A stretch of DNA of 40,593 bases from Candidatus Binatus sp. (GCF_030646925.1 NZ_JAUSKL010000011.1:1-40593); one strand, 5' to 3'. Numbered from the stretch's first letter, positions 1 to 7,956 are shown. The notes: generated by a model from the sequence alone, not told the origin. A program made the numbers and translations.

Positions 1-252
1 ACGCTTGACGACCCGGCGTACGAGATCCGTCAACTCCTCGTCATCAGAGAGGAGCAGCAAAAGGGGCGCGAGGCGTACATCTCTAAAATCGGTGTTCACT
101 TTCAATTGAGACCGTTCCTGGCCGCGTGGCATACACGAAAAATCGTGATACTGTTAGGCAGCCTTACTTGCTATGCGAGAGCAGCAATTGTGCCAAGGCT
201 GCCGCCCGTTTTACTTAGCACGGGAAGAACAAAAGGAGGCAATTTAGCCTGT

Positions 253-1797
253 ATGTCTCCATCGGAAACACCGGAAAAGAGCCAATTGATTAAAACCCAA
301 GCTCCCGAGCGTGGACCTCGACACTACCACCTGCTGTGGGACGAGGAGCTCGAGGCGCTGCAGCCGATCCTCAGACTGGTGCTCGAGCATCTGGAGCAAG
401 TCGTAGAGCATTGGTATCAGCTCTACTTTCTTCACTTCGGCGATCGGCGGAGCCTGTCGGAGCCAGAGTTTCGCGACCTCTTCTTCAACGCGCTTTCGCG
501 AAACACGAAGGACCTGCTTGAAGGAGACATGGATCGTTACGCGATCAATACGATCCGGACGGGCGAGATGTTGTGCGAGCGCAACGTGCCGTTTGCGGAG
601 ATCGTCGCGTCGCTGCATCTGTACGAGGAAAGCGCCTACACGGCGTTTCCCACCGATCCGCCGCCGCCGCTGGAGATCTACACGGCTTTCGACAAGCTGA
701 GCCACATTCGCATGATCCTGCTGGCCGACGCGTACTTCCGCTCCGCTTCGGCAAGCGCGGGCGCGCGCATCCAGGCGCTCGAACGTCAGGCAACCTTGCT
801 GTCGCGAGAAAAGCGGAGCATCTTTCACGGCTTGGTTGGTTCCAGCCCCATAATGCGCCGCCTCTACGACCGGATTGAGGCCGCGGCGGGGACGCGAGGA
901 ACGATCCTGATTGTCGGCGAAAGCGGGACCGGGAAGGAACTGGTGGCGCGCGCGATTCACGAATGTGGCGTGGATTCCACCGCCCCCTTCGTCGCGCTCA
1001 ATTGTGCCGCGATTCCGAAAGACCTCATCGAGAGCGAGCTGTTCGGCTACCGGAAGGGCGCGTTCAGCGGTGCAAATGCCGATTACCTGGGACTCTTCCG
1101 GGCGGCCGAGGGAGGCACGCTGTTTCTCGACGAAGTTACCGAGATGGCGCCCGAGACGCAGAGCAAGCTCTTGCGCGCGGTGCAGGAACGGACTGTGCGG
1201 CCGGTCGGTTCGACAAAAGAGATGCCCGTAAATGTGCGCCTGGTTGCATCGACCAATCGCGATCCCGAGGAGGCTGTCCGCGCCGGCAACCTGCGTCAGG
1301 ATCTCTACTACCGATTGCAGGCCGGAGTCCTCAGCGTGCCGCCCCTCCGAGAACGCTCCGATGATATCTCGCTTCTGGTCGAACACTTCATTGAGTTTTT
1401 CAATGAGAAGCTTCAACCGCGGATTCCGGTGCGGGGTATTGAGGAAGCTGCGATCGCCGCGATGGTGGAATATTCCTGGCCGGGGAATGTCCGCGAACTG
1501 TCCAACGCTCTCGAAGGGGCATTTACTTTTGGCCGCGCACCAATGATCCGGCCGCAAGACCTTCCAGTCGGGGTCGCCGCGAGTCGGCTTGACAGGCCTT
1601 CGCTTCAGTCGGATATGCCGCCGCCGGATATGCCACCGCCGGAGCCTGAACCATCGATTGGCACTTTTGCCGACGCCGAGCGCGAACTTATAGCTCGAGC
1701 GCTCAACGCTACCGAGGGCAACAAGGTGCAAGCCGCGATCCTGCTTCGAATCTCCCGCAAGAAGCTTTACGCAAAGATCGAAAAGTACGGCCTGTAG
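253..1797 (+). CDS. sigma54-dependent enhancer-binding transcriptional activator with RsbRD-like N-terminal sensor
   Basis: Activator of RNA polymerase-sigma54 (514 aa). An all-helical N-terminal region (about residues 20-190, with LWDEELEALQPIL and HWYQLYFLHFGD) resembles RsbRD/globin-like sensor folds. The AAA+ domain follows, with Walker A GESGTGKE at 222-229, the sigma54-contact loop GAFSGA at 269-274 (a Ser variant of GAFTGA) and Walker B LFLDE ending at 293-294. A proline-rich linker (PPPDMPPPEPEP) leads to a Fis-type helix-turn-helix ending NKVQAAILLRISRKKLYAKIEKYGL, here described only by its start and end: NKVQAA to KIEKYGL. Start: ATG 253 has an AGGAGG ribosome site about 13 bases upstream. 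The frame stays open to the window edge, so a longer product is not excluded. No receiver or GAF domain is present, so the signal is probably sensed directly or through a partner. As the only activator here, it is the natural candidate for the sigma54 promoters listed below, which is inference. Confidence 0.93.
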   Translation: MSPSETPEKSQLIKTQAPERGPRHYHLLWDEELEALQPILRLVLEHLEQVVEHWYQLYFLHFGDRRSLSEPEFRDLFFNALSRNTKDLLEGDMDRYAINTIRTGEMLCERNVPFAEIVASLHLYEESAYTAFPTDPPPPLEIYTAFDKLSHIRMILLADAYFRSASASAGARIQALERQATLLSREKRSIFHGLVGSSPIMRRLYDRIEAAAGTRGTILIVGESGTGKELVARAIHECGVDSTAPFVALNCAAIPKDLIESELFGYRKGAFSGANADYLGLFRAAEGGTLFLDEVTEMAPETQSKLLRAVQERTVRPVGSTKEMPVNVRLVASTNRDPEEAVRAGNLRQDLYYRLQAGVLSVPPLRERSDDISLLVEHFIEFFNEKLQPRIPVRGIEEAAIAAMVEYSWPGNVRELSNALEGAFTFGRAPMIRPQDLPVGVAASRLDRPSLQSDMPPPDMPPPEPEPSIGTFADAERELIARALNATEGNKVQAAILLRISRKKLYAKIEKYGL

Positions 1798-1805
1798 CAA
1801 ACGCC

Positions 1806-1823
1806 GGGCACGCTCGCGTGCCC
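1806..1823 (+). terminator. hairpin after the activator gene, possible terminator
   Basis: A 7-bp perfect stem (GGGCACG/CGTGCCC) with a 4-base loop starts 9 bases after the activator stop codon. A short T-run (CTTTT) follows about 9 bases later, so it is a weak intrinsic terminator at best. Confidence 0.45.
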
Positions 1824-1860
1824 AGTGTGCATCCTTTTAGGCTTCCGCCAGCCATCGCGC

Positions 1861-1877
1861 TGGCGCTTTACGATACA
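1861..1877. promoter_or_regulatory. candidate enhancer dyad (UAS) upstream of the DUF2267 gene
   Basis: TGGCGCTTTACGATACA fits the dyad TGNNNC-N5-GNNNCA shared by several sites in this window. It lies 62 bp upstream of the -24/-12 element at 1940, a usual distance for a sigma54 enhancer. Protein binding is inferred. Confidence 0.45.
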
Positions 1878-1939
1878 ATCTGCGCGGGCCCAAACCCCTC
1901 GACATAGCTTTCATCCGCGTTGTTTGGCCGGGCCCGCCG

Positions 1940-1955
1940 TGGCACAGGTGATGCT
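1940..1955 (+). promoter_or_regulatory. sigma54 (-24/-12) promoter for the DUF2267 gene
   Basis: TGGCACAGGTGATGCT has the required GG-N10-GC spacing and two mismatches to TGGCACG-N4-TTGCW. The predicted transcript start is about 20 bases before the ATG at 1986. The promoter at 15451 upstream of the paralogous gene has the same two deviations. Confidence 0.75.
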
Positions 1956-1985
1956 GCCTAACAACTGAAACCTCCGGAGAGCACA

Positions 1986-2399
1986 ATGAACGAGAAATCT
2001 TTTGTGCGTGAAGTCGCCACGCTGGCGGACTGCGATGAGCGCCGGGCCGAAACCCTGATTTTTGCTGTCTTCCAGGAGTTGCGCGATCGACTCACCCCCA
2101 ACGAGGCCGCCAAGGTTGCCGCGCAGCTTCCGATCTCGCTGAAAATGCTCTGGATGTCATTTGATCGGCCCGATCGGCAGGTCCGGCGCATTCATGAGCC
2201 CCAGTTCCTCGGCGACGTGGCGCGAATGACCGGACTCGGCTCCGAGGGTGAAGCCAAGCAAGCGGTGGTCGCGGTATTCAGCGCGCTTCAGGATGCTTTG
2301 GGAAGTTCGACCGGGACTACTGGCTTGGCGGGACATCTTATGGGCCAACTTCCTACCGATCTTAAGCAACTATGGCTGGCCACCGGCGGCGAATTTTAG
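1986..2399 (+). CDS. DUF2267 family protein
   Basis: A 137-aa soluble helical protein of the DUF2267 family, whose biochemical role is unknown. The family pattern is clear: RRAETLIFAVFQELRDRLTPNEAAKVAAQLP, summarised by its core FAVFQELRDRLTP and AAQLP, then a second similar half containing AVVAVFSALQDALG and GQLPTDLKQLW. The two halves look like an internal repeat of the same helical unit. Start ATG 1986 follows a CCGGAGAG ribosome site. A paralogue of similar length lies at 14976-15413 on the other strand, and both have a sigma54 promoter of the same type. DUF2267 genes often occur with BON, CBS and Hsp20 genes, as here; that points to a stress role without defining it. Confidence 0.88.
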   Translation: MNEKSFVREVATLADCDERRAETLIFAVFQELRDRLTPNEAAKVAAQLPISLKMLWMSFDRPDRQVRRIHEPQFLGDVARMTGLGSEGEAKQAVVAVFSALQDALGSSTGTTGLAGHLMGQLPTDLKQLWLATGGEF

Positions 2400-2531
2400 A
2401 TCAGTTAGTACAGTTTGGAGACGGTTCGACTACATTTCGTTTTCCCCGAAGAAGTTTCCGACCAAGAGTAAAAGCCTGCTCGCGACGCGTGCTCCCAAAA
2501 ACTGCCGAATTCAACCGGAGGCAGGAGTTTT

Positions 2532-3449
2532 ATGCCCAGTTCATATTCCAATCGGTGGGGACTCGTTCTCGCGGGCGGCGACGGATCGAGACTCAAGTCG
2601 TTCACGAAGAGAATCGCCGGCTACGAACTGCCGAAGCAGTTCTGCCCGATACTCAGCTCTAAGCCTCTGCTCGAGGAAACTATCGATCGGGTCAGCCGAA
2701 TGATTCCACGCGATCGGACCCTGGTTTCGTTGAATCGCGAGCACCGGCGCTTTTACGCCCCGATGTTTCAGGGAGCGGTGAATTCACTGGTAGAGGAGCC
2801 ACGCAACCGGGGAACTGCTCCGGCAATCCTGCACGCTTTGATGCAAATCTGCGAACGATCGCCCTCTGCGATCGTTGGACTGTTTCCTTCCGATCATTAC
2901 TTCGGTAATGAAGCTCGATTTATCGAGTATGTAGGTTCCGCCTTCGACGCCGCCGGTGATTCGGACGACGCGGTAGTGCTGCTGGGAGCGGAAGCTACCG
3001 GTCCCGAACAGGCGTACGGGTGGATCGAGCCAGAGATCTCGCTGACCTCGGCTCAACCGCGTCTGCTCTCTGTGCGGAGCTTTGTCGAAAAGCCCGACGC
3101 CCGACTCGCGAACGACTTATGGCGTAGCGGCGCCCTGTGGAACACCTTCGTACTGGTGGCCCGCGCGTCGGCGCTGATGCAGATGTTCATCCGCGCGATG
3201 CCTCGACTGTACAGTTCTTTCAGCACTGTCCGTCCTGTGCTGGGAACCATGTTCGAGGCCGAGGTGCTGACGCGCCTGTACAACGAGCTTCCGACATCGT
3301 GCTTCAGCGAGGTTGTACTGCAGCGATGCGCCGCGAATTTGATGGTCATGCCGATGCGTGGTGTCGAATGGTGCGATCTTGGCGAGCCCGCGCGAGTAAC
3401 GAAGGTCGCCCGGCAGATAGGAGTCTCTCCCCAGTGGGCGGTCGCGTAA
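2532..3449 (+). CDS. mannose-1-phosphate guanylyltransferase-like nucleotidyltransferase
   Basis: A 305-aa enzyme predicted to make an NDP-sugar, most likely GDP-mannose from GTP and mannose-1-phosphate. The nucleotidyltransferase signature LAGGDGSRL sits at residues 13-21. It is followed by PKQF (sugar/phosphate site), NRGTAPAI, PSDHYF (in place of the usual PADH) and VEKP, then WN before the C-terminal half. The protein lacks the isomerase/cupin domain of bifunctional ManC/AlgA, and it is shorter than typical ManC. ATG 2532 follows a good ribosome site (CGGAGGCAGG). A 132-base gap separates it from the DUF2267 gene, so it may be read through from that sigma54 promoter. Substrate is not certain; glucose-1-phosphate or another hexose phosphate is possible. 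Confidence 0.82.
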   Translation: MPSSYSNRWGLVLAGGDGSRLKSFTKRIAGYELPKQFCPILSSKPLLEETIDRVSRMIPRDRTLVSLNREHRRFYAPMFQGAVNSLVEEPRNRGTAPAILHALMQICERSPSAIVGLFPSDHYFGNEARFIEYVGSAFDAAGDSDDAVVLLGAEATGPEQAYGWIEPEISLTSAQPRLLSVRSFVEKPDARLANDLWRSGALWNTFVLVARASALMQMFIRAMPRLYSSFSTVRPVLGTMFEAEVLTRLYNELPTSCFSEVVLQRCAANLMVMPMRGVEWCDLGEPARVTKVARQIGVSPQWAVA

Positions 3450-3607
3450 TATCGCTAATCGATTATCGCGGGCTTCGCCTCGCGAGGAATGGGCAAACGG
3501 CGAGAGAGCCGTCTCTCGGCGTCCGCTTGAAGAAGCCGCATCCACGTCCGCCGAAGGCACGCCAGCGGCTGTTGGGTTCGTACGTCGACTCAATCGATCG
3601 AGTCGAG

Positions 3608-3721
3608 ATGAGTCTCACGTTCCCACGGACGAAAGTCAGTCCGAAGTGGTGGGACTCCGGATTTATTGTTCCGGTCCTTGCTCTTCTCTGCTGCGTTGCG
3701 GTCGTAGCAATCGTGCTGTGA
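3608..3721 (+). CDS. possible small single-pass membrane protein (37 aa)
   Basis: A short reading frame with a basic N-terminal part (SLTFPRTKVSPKWW) followed by a hydrophobic stretch (FIVPVLALLCCVAVVAIVL) that reaches the C-terminus, as in tail-anchored or small membrane proteins. The ribosome site is weak (GTCGAG). No recognisable family. It lies in the 308-base stretch between the nucleotidyltransferase and the end of the dksA-type gene, where I see nothing else. It could be a chance frame. Confidence 0.3.
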   Translation: MSLTFPRTKVSPKWWDSGFIVPVLALLCCVAVVAIVL

Positions 3722-3757
3722 GGATCAGCGAACTTCGAAGTAGAGCCGGTAAAGGGT

Positions 3758-4342
3758 CTATTTTTTGCGCCCAGGCGTCGGGGTTTTCCGCGCCGACTTG
3801 CGCTTCGCCTGGTTCTCAGGCTCCCCCGGCGGAAGGGGCTGACGAGCAGAGATCGTCAACTGTTCTTCGGGATCGGTGGACTGATATAGGCGATCCGTCG
3901 GGACCTCCATTTCTTCAGGCAGGGTCCATTGGTGATCGAACGGCGCAATTGTGGTTCCTTGACCCCAGCCGCCTCTCGCGCGATGGAGCTCTTTTTGGCA
4001 ATCGACGCAGTACGACGCGAACGGAATCGCCATCAGACGCTCAATCGGAATTGCGCCGCCGCATTTGAGGCATCGGCCATACTTGCCCGCGTCAAGCCGT
4101 GCGAACGCTTCATCGAGGTACCTGAGTTTCTCTTCCGCACGCGCGATCAGTCCTGCGTGAGTTTCGATCTCTTCGGTGGTGCTCGCCGAATCCATCTCGT
4201 CGGCCGGCCCTGCGTCGGACTCTTGCTCCTGGTCTCTTCGGAGATCTATTATTCGCTGCTGGGCTTCTTTGCGAAGCCGGGTCAGCAATTCTCGAAGCAT
4301 CTCGCCACCCTCGATCGGGTCGGTCTTTAGATCGGAACTCAT
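3758..4342 (-). CDS. DksA/TraR family C4 zinc-finger protein
   Basis: A 194-aa member of the DksA/TraR family. DksA proper enters the secondary channel of RNA polymerase and works with ppGpp. Visible features: an N-terminal helical coiled-coil region (LRELLTRLRKEAQQRIIDLRRDQ) and an acidic tip-like segment (DEMDSASTTEE). Next come YLDEAFARLDAGKYGRC and the C4 finger CLKC...YCVDC at about residues 94-115. The extra 70-residue C-terminal tail is unusual: proline-rich, ending in a very basic KRKSARKTPTPGRKK. ATG 4342 follows an AGGAGA ribosome site. It begins 34 bases after groEL stops, so the two are probably one operon. The tail suggests nucleic-acid contacts (inference). It could be a general TraR-like regulator rather than a true DksA. 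Confidence 0.85.
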   Translation of the reverse strand: MSSDLKTDPIEGGEMLRELLTRLRKEAQQRIIDLRRDQEQESDAGPADEMDSASTTEEIETHAGLIARAEEKLRYLDEAFARLDAGKYGRCLKCGGAIPIERLMAIPFASYCVDCQKELHRARGGWGQGTTIAPFDHQWTLPEEMEVPTDRLYQSTDPEEQLTISARQPLPPGEPENQAKRKSARKTPTPGRKK

Positions 4343-4376
4343 TTTAGCATTCTCCTCGCCCTTGGCTGGGTCTCGT

Positions 4377-5993
4377 TCATTCCGGAAGCGCAGTGCCGCG
4401 CTGATTTTTTTCCTCTCGCACTTCCGTCAGGGTCGCTTCGCTGAGCAACAGGAGCGTCGCGGCCGAGGCTGCATTCTCGAGTGCGAGGCGAACCACCTTG
4501 GTCGGATCGATCACACCGGCCTCGACCAGATCGACGTACTTTCTCTCAGCGGCGTCGTAACCCCAGTTGCCCTGGTGTGCCAGCATCTCATGGATGACCA
4601 CGCCGCCGTCTTCGCCTGAATTCTCGGCGAGCTGACGCGCGGGCTCCCTCAGCGCATGCTTGAGGATTTGCAAGCCGGTGCGTTCGTCGCCTGCGCACTT
4701 GTCTTCTTCGCGCTCGACCGCATCGATTGCTCGGAGCAGGGCCAGTCCGCCGCCGGGCACGATCCCTTCGGCAATCGCGGCGCGGGTCGAGCTGATCGCG
4801 TCGTCCAGCGCCTCCTTGCGGCTCTTCATCTCTGATTCCGACGGCGCGCCAACGCGGATGACCGCGACACCGCCGGCGAGCTTCCCGAGCCGCTCTTTCA
4901 GCTTGTCGCGGTCGTAATCGCTGGTGGTCTTGTCGATCTGCTGGCGAAGCTGCTTCTTGCGCGCCTCGATCAATTCCTTCTGGCCGCGACCGCCGATAAT
5001 TTTGGAATTCTCCCGGTCGACGACCACCCTCCGCGCGCGCCCGAGTTCCGCCATCTCCACCTTCTCAAGCTTTATCCCGACATCCTCAGAGATCACGCGC
5101 CCGCCGGTCAGAATCGCGATGTCTTCAAGCATCTCCTTGCGGCGATCCCCGAACCCAGGCGCCTTGACCGCGATGCACTTCAGAGCACCGCGGAGCTTGT
5201 TGACCACCAGCGTAGCCAACGCCTCGCCATCAATGTCCTCAGCGATAATCACGAGAGCCTGTCCGGCGCGAACGATCTGTTCCAGCAACGGAACCAGATC
5301 CTTCATCACGCTGATCTTCTTGTCGGTGATAAGGATTACCGCATCTTCCAGTACCGCCTCCATTTTTTCGGGATCGGTAACAAAGTAGGGCGACATATAT
5401 CCTCGGTCGAAGGCGAGCCCTTCAACGATCTCGAGTTGGGTCTCGGTGGTCTTGGATTCTTCGAGCGAGACGACCCCCTCGGCTCCGACCTTCTCGAACG
5501 CATCGGCGACCAGTTCACCGATCGTTAGATCATTGTGCGCGGAGATGGCTGCTATCTGAGCCTTCTCCCGGCGGCTCTGCACCGCCTTCGATAAGCCGCG
5601 CAAAGACTCGACGGCGATCTTGATTCCGCGGTCGATACCGCGCTTCAGATCGATCGCGCTCGCGCCCGCAGCTACGTTGCGAACGCCCTCTGCAAAGATC
5701 GCGTAAGCGAGAATCGTGGCGGTGCTGGTACCATCACCAACCGCATCGCCGGTGCGCTCGGCGGCTTGCCGGATCATCTGGGCGCCGAGATTCTCGCAAG
5801 GATCCTTGAGCTCGACTTCCCTGGCGATCGTGACGCCGTCGTTGCAGACTACCGGCACCCCGAAACTCCTCTGGATGAGGACGCACTTGGACTTTGGCCC
5901 CAGCGTGATTCTGACGGCGTCAGTCAACGCTTTTGCACCACGGAGGAGGCGTTCCCGAGCCTCCGACTGAAAATGCAGTTCTTTATACGCCAT
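4377..5993 (-). CDS. groEL: chaperonin GroEL, divergent stress-cluster paralogue
   Basis: A 538-aa group I chaperonin that folds proteins in an ATP-driven double ring. Starts MAYKELHF, a canonical GroEL beginning, with a GAGGG ribosome site; an upstream in-frame start (MRGCQ) is less likely. ATP-site signatures are present: ITLGPKSKC near residue 30, GDGTSTAT (GDGTTTAT in most) and the catalytic Asp of the [15 protein letters not shown] segment, followed by VPGGG. It departs from housekeeping GroEL in several ways: many substitutions in otherwise invariant N-terminal blocks, a charged C-terminus ([15 protein letters not shown]) instead of the GGM-rich tail, and no groES beside it. The neighbours hsp20, BON and dksA suggest a stress-specific copy, with the housekeeping groESL elsewhere (inference). 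Confidence 0.95.
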   Translation of the reverse strand: MAYKELHFQSEARERLLRGAKALTDAVRITLGPKSKCVLIQRSFGVPVVCNDGVTIAREVELKDPCENLGAQMIRQAAERTGDAVGDGTSTATILAYAIFAEGVRNVAAGASAIDLKRGIDRGIKIAVESLRGLSKAVQSRREKAQIAAISAHNDLTIGELVADAFEKVGAEGVVSLEESKTTETQLEIVEGLAFDRGYMSPYFVTDPEKMEAVLEDAVILITDKKISVMKDLVPLLEQIVRAGQALVIIAEDIDGEALATLVVNKLRGALKCIAVKAPGFGDRRKEMLEDIAILTGGRVISEDVGIKLEKVEMAELGRARRVVVDRENSKIIGGRGQKELIEARKKQLRQQIDKTTSDYDRDKLKERLGKLAGGVAVIRVGAPSESEMKSRKEALDDAISSTRAAIAEGIVPGGGLALLRAIDAVEREEDKCAGDERTGLQILKHALREPARQLAENSGEDGGVVIHEMLAHQGNWGYDAAERKYVDLVEAGVIDPTKVVRLALENAASAATLLLLSEATLTEVREEKNQRGTALPE

Positions 5994-6025
5994 CTGGCAC
6001 CCTCGCAACTTAGCTAGTGCGCGCT

Positions 6026-6060
6026 CCCCGGATAATCCACGGATGTGGAATTATCCGGGG
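6026..6060. promoter_or_regulatory. strong 15-bp intercistronic hairpin between the BON gene and groEL
   Basis: CCCCGGATAAT pairs with ATTATCCGGGG, and inside it CCAC pairs with GTGG around a GGAT tetraloop, with a single bulged A. It fills the gap between the BON stop and the groEL start on the minus strand. There is no U-run on the minus strand, so it may be an attenuator or mRNA-stability element rather than a terminator. It is not CIRCE. Confidence 0.65.
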
Positions 6061-6068
6061 AAGCAACG

Positions 6069-6725
6069 CTAGTCGTTTGAATACCTGACGGTCAGTCGAT
6101 TCTCGACCTCGGCCACGCCCGGTGCGGCCCAAGCCGCCGTCTCCGCCTCGTGTAGTTCGGCCCAGGAGCGGACGGTTCCGCGAAGAATGACCTTGTCGTC
6201 GTGAGCCTCGACCGAGATCTGGCGTGCGTCAATCTGGGCGCTCCGCTTAAAAGCCTGTTCAATCTGACTGCGGACCTCTATCGGTATCACCTTGGGCGCT
6301 ATGACTATCGCATTTCTGACCCCTTTTACGCCCGCAAGATGCCGGACTACACGTTCGGCTGACGATTTCTGATAGTACCAGTCAACCTTTCCCTCTAGGG
6401 TGATCCAACCTTGCTTCACGATGACTTTAACGTGGTCCGGAGGTATGGTTGCATCGACTTTAAGTGCTAATGCCGCGGCCTGAGCGATATCGGTGTCAGT
6501 CCGTTCGTTGCTGAGCCTTACCTCAATGTCGTTGGCCAATCCCACTACGCCTGCGACGCGCTTTGCAATCCGCTCTGCTCGCCACTTTTCGCTGTAGTTG
6601 GACACTTGGCCAGTCAGGGTAACTACGCCATTCTTTCCGGAAACGCCAATGTCGCGGGCGTCAATGCTCGGATCCCACTGAAGTTCCATCTCTACGTCGC
6701 GACGCAGTTCGTTGTCAGTTTTCAT
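6069..6725 (-). CDS. triple BON-domain protein
   Basis: A 218-aa protein built of three BON repeats, each with the pattern (V/I)xxGxVxLxGxVxxxxxxxxAxxxxxxxxGVxxVxNxI. Repeat 1 is around GVVTLTGQVSNYSEKW, repeat 2 around GWITLEGKVDWYYQKS and repeat 3 around DKVILRGTVRSWAEL. BON domains are thought to bind phospholipid membranes or act in osmotic protection (OsmY family). There is no signal peptide, unlike periplasmic OsmY. Start MKTDNEL (ATG 6725) has AAGGAG nine bases upstream; the ATG six codons earlier overlaps that site and is less likely. It lies between hsp20 and groEL, probably in the same transcript. A second, diverged three-repeat BON gene sits at 14237-14968. Confidence 0.9.
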   Translation of the reverse strand: MKTDNELRRDVEMELQWDPSIDARDIGVSGKNGVVTLTGQVSNYSEKWRAERIAKRVAGVVGLANDIEVRLSNERTDTDIAQAAALALKVDATIPPDHVKVIVKQGWITLEGKVDWYYQKSSAERVVRHLAGVKGVRNAIVIAPKVIPIEVRSQIEQAFKRSAQIDARQISVEAHDDKVILRGTVRSWAELHEAETAAWAAPGVAEVENRLTVRYSND

Positions 6726-6824
6726 GTTCATCCGCTCCTTCATGGAAGAAGACCTGCTCGAGCCTCAACCAGGAAATGCGGTCCTCTGTCCACCATTTTG
6801 CCATCTCACAAGCCTGACTAAATA

Positions 6825-6845
6825 GGCCGCGGCTACTACGCGGCC
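6825..6845 (-). terminator. hairpin downstream of hsp20, possible partial terminator
   Basis: On the minus strand GGCCGCG-TAGTAGC-CGCGGCC is followed by TATTTAG. It lies in the 252-base hsp20-BON gap. The U-rich stretch is short, so partial termination or processing within the operon is more likely than a full stop. Confidence 0.4.
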
Positions 6846-6977
6846 CAAGCCTGAATGATGCGGTGGACGTAGAGCGCAGACCGCTGCCCGAACGCCTGTG
6901 ATTTCGGCGTCGCTGACCTAGCACGCGGTTCTCATCTCCGCCTCTCGATCCAGAATCACCAAACTCGCGGCCGGTAG

Positions 6978-7448
6978 CTACTTCCTGGAAATCTCGACGT
7001 TCTTTTCTGCTTCGGCCTCGATCGGCACCTTCGTCGCCACAGTCTCCTTCGCCAGCGGAACAGTGATCTCGAGAACTCCGTTCTTGAAACTGGCTTTGAC
7101 CTGGTCGGCGGCTGCTCCTTCGGGCAGGCTCATCCGGCGCTCGAAGGCGCCGTAAGAAACCTCGCGCCGCAGGTAATCTTCCTTTTTCACCTCTTGCTCG
7201 CTCTTGCGTTCGCCCTTGACGCTGAGGATGTTGCCCAGAATGGTGACCTCGATGTCTTTGAGCTCCAGGCCCGGCACATCCGCGCGCACGACGAGATTGC
7301 CTTCCTTCACGAAGCTCTCGATGGCCGGCGTGAAGACCTCATCGTAGTTATCCTCGAAGTCCTCGAAGATGCGCGGGAAAGTCGATTCCCAGCGTCGCGC
7401 CATCCGTTGAAGATCCCGAAACGGTCTCGCAAGGAATAGTGCTCCCAT
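6978..7448 (-). CDS. small heat shock protein, Hsp20/alpha-crystallin family
   Basis: A 156-aa ATP-independent holdase that binds unfolding proteins. The alpha-crystallin domain (about residues 45-140) contains VRADVPGLELKDIEVTI, of which PGLELKDIEV is diagnostic, then ILSVKGERKSE and RREVSYGAFERRMSLPEG. It ends with the FKNGVLEITVP block that carries the conserved G-V-L triad. The IXI-type tail is a weak VPIEAEAEK. Start ATG 7448 has GGAGG seven bases upstream; that GGAGG overlaps the upstream in-frame ATG (MEDRR), which is therefore unlikely. A strong sigma54 promoter lies 60-80 bases upstream. It is likely the first gene of an hsp20-BON-groEL-dksA operon. Confidence 0.95.
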   Translation of the reverse strand: MGALFLARPFRDLQRMARRWESTFPRIFEDFEDNYDEVFTPAIESFVKEGNLVVRADVPGLELKDIEVTILGNILSVKGERKSEQEVKKEDYLRREVSYGAFERRMSLPEGAAADQVKASFKNGVLEITVPLAKETVATKVPIEAEAEKNVEISRK

Positions 7449-7510
7449 TCTTCTGTCCTCCATATTTGATTTTTTTGTGTGACGGGAATGGTTCAGTCGT
7501 CACTAGCTTC

Positions 7511-7526
7511 AGCAAGCAACGCGCCA
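7511..7526 (-). promoter_or_regulatory. sigma54 promoter for hsp20
   Basis: On the minus strand TGGCGCGTTGCTTGCT matches TGGCACG-N4-TTGCW at every defined base but one. The expected transcript start leaves a leader of about 50 bases before ATG 7448. Confidence 0.82.
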
Positions 7527-7566
7527 TCCAAATTCAGGCGACTGGAAACGAAGCATCGCCAAGCGA

Positions 7567-7583
7567 TGTAGCCGATCGCATCA
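7567..7583. promoter_or_regulatory. candidate enhancer dyad between hsp20 and the small-ORF/ppsA operon
   Basis: TGTAGCCGATCGCATCA differs at two positions from the site at 31079 and fits TGNNNC-N5-GNNNCA. It is 40 bp upstream of the hsp20 -24 element and lies between two divergent sigma54 promoters. Confidence 0.5.
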
Positions 7584-7599
7584 CCGCGCCAGGACCCGC

Positions 7600-7616
7600 T
7601 GCTGCCAATGGACCCA
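7600..7616. promoter_or_regulatory. second candidate enhancer dyad in the same intergenic region
   Basis: TGCTGCCAATGGACCCA fits TGNNNC-N5-GNNNCA. Its start is 33 bp (about three helical turns) from the start of the first dyad and its end is 118 bp upstream of the -24 element at 7735. It resembles the 31079 site less than the first dyad does. Confidence 0.35.
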
Positions 7617-7734
7617 GCGACCGCCGCAAGGGGCACTCGCGCGCTTGTCAGCCACGGCTGCCCGACTAGGGTCATGCATCGAAACTCTTGCCACAGAGGC
7701 GCGTATTGGGGGAGCACGATCCGCCATGCTGGGT

Positions 7735-7750
7735 TGGCATGGCAGTAGCT
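7735..7750 (+). promoter_or_regulatory. sigma54 promoter for the small-ORF/TPR/ppsA operon
   Basis: TGGCATGGCAGTAGCT has GG-N10-GC spacing and two mismatches to consensus. It overlaps a small inverted repeat, GCCATGC-N7-GCATGGC (7723-7743), which could hold a competing regulator. The predicted start is about 13 bases before the ATG at 7774. Confidence 0.65.
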
Positions 7751-7773
7751 AGAGGTTCAGGAGGATTCATGAG

Positions 7774-7956
7774 ATGCCCGTGAATGTGGTTAGAACGCGC
7801 GAGGAGGAGATCGCGTGGGAGCGCGCAAAGGCTCGCGCTCGCGAAGAATATCCCGACGCTACGGGCGAACGCTTCTATCGAATCGTGATGGCCATCTACA
7901 AGAAAATGGCCCATTACCAGCCCCAATCCGCGCGCCATCACCGGAGTGCGCGCTAG
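7774..7956 (+). CDS. small hypothetical protein, likely conserved (60 aa)
   Basis: A highly charged 60-residue protein beginning MPVNVVRTREEEIAWERAKA, with FYRIVMAIYKKM near the end. I recall similar small proteins in metagenomic genomes with the pattern xWxxAKxxAxxxYP...FxxVMxIYKxM, but none has a known function. It has a good ribosome site (CAGGAGGATTC) ten bases before ATG 7774. A nearer ATG at 7769 is out of frame and stops after four codons. It follows directly after a sigma54 promoter, as the first gene of a plus-strand series reaching ppsA. The helical, charged composition suggests a protein- or nucleic-acid-binding adaptor (inference). Confidence 0.7.
   Translation: MPVNVVRTREEEIAWERAKARAREEYPDATGERFYRIVMAIYKKMAHYQPQSARHHRSAR

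Noticed and set aside
154-180. A sigma54-like element upstream of the activator gene (GGCAG...CTTGC)
   Set aside because: The spacing between GG and GC is eleven, not ten, bases, which sigma54 does not tolerate well.
244-1800. A 518-codon open frame on the strand opposite the activator
   Set aside because: It mirrors the coding strand of a clear AAA+ protein, has no family features and is a GC-bias shadow.
5994-6068. CIRCE/HrcA operator before groEL
   Set aside because: No TTAGCACTC-N9-GAGTGCTAA; the palindrome present has a different sequence.
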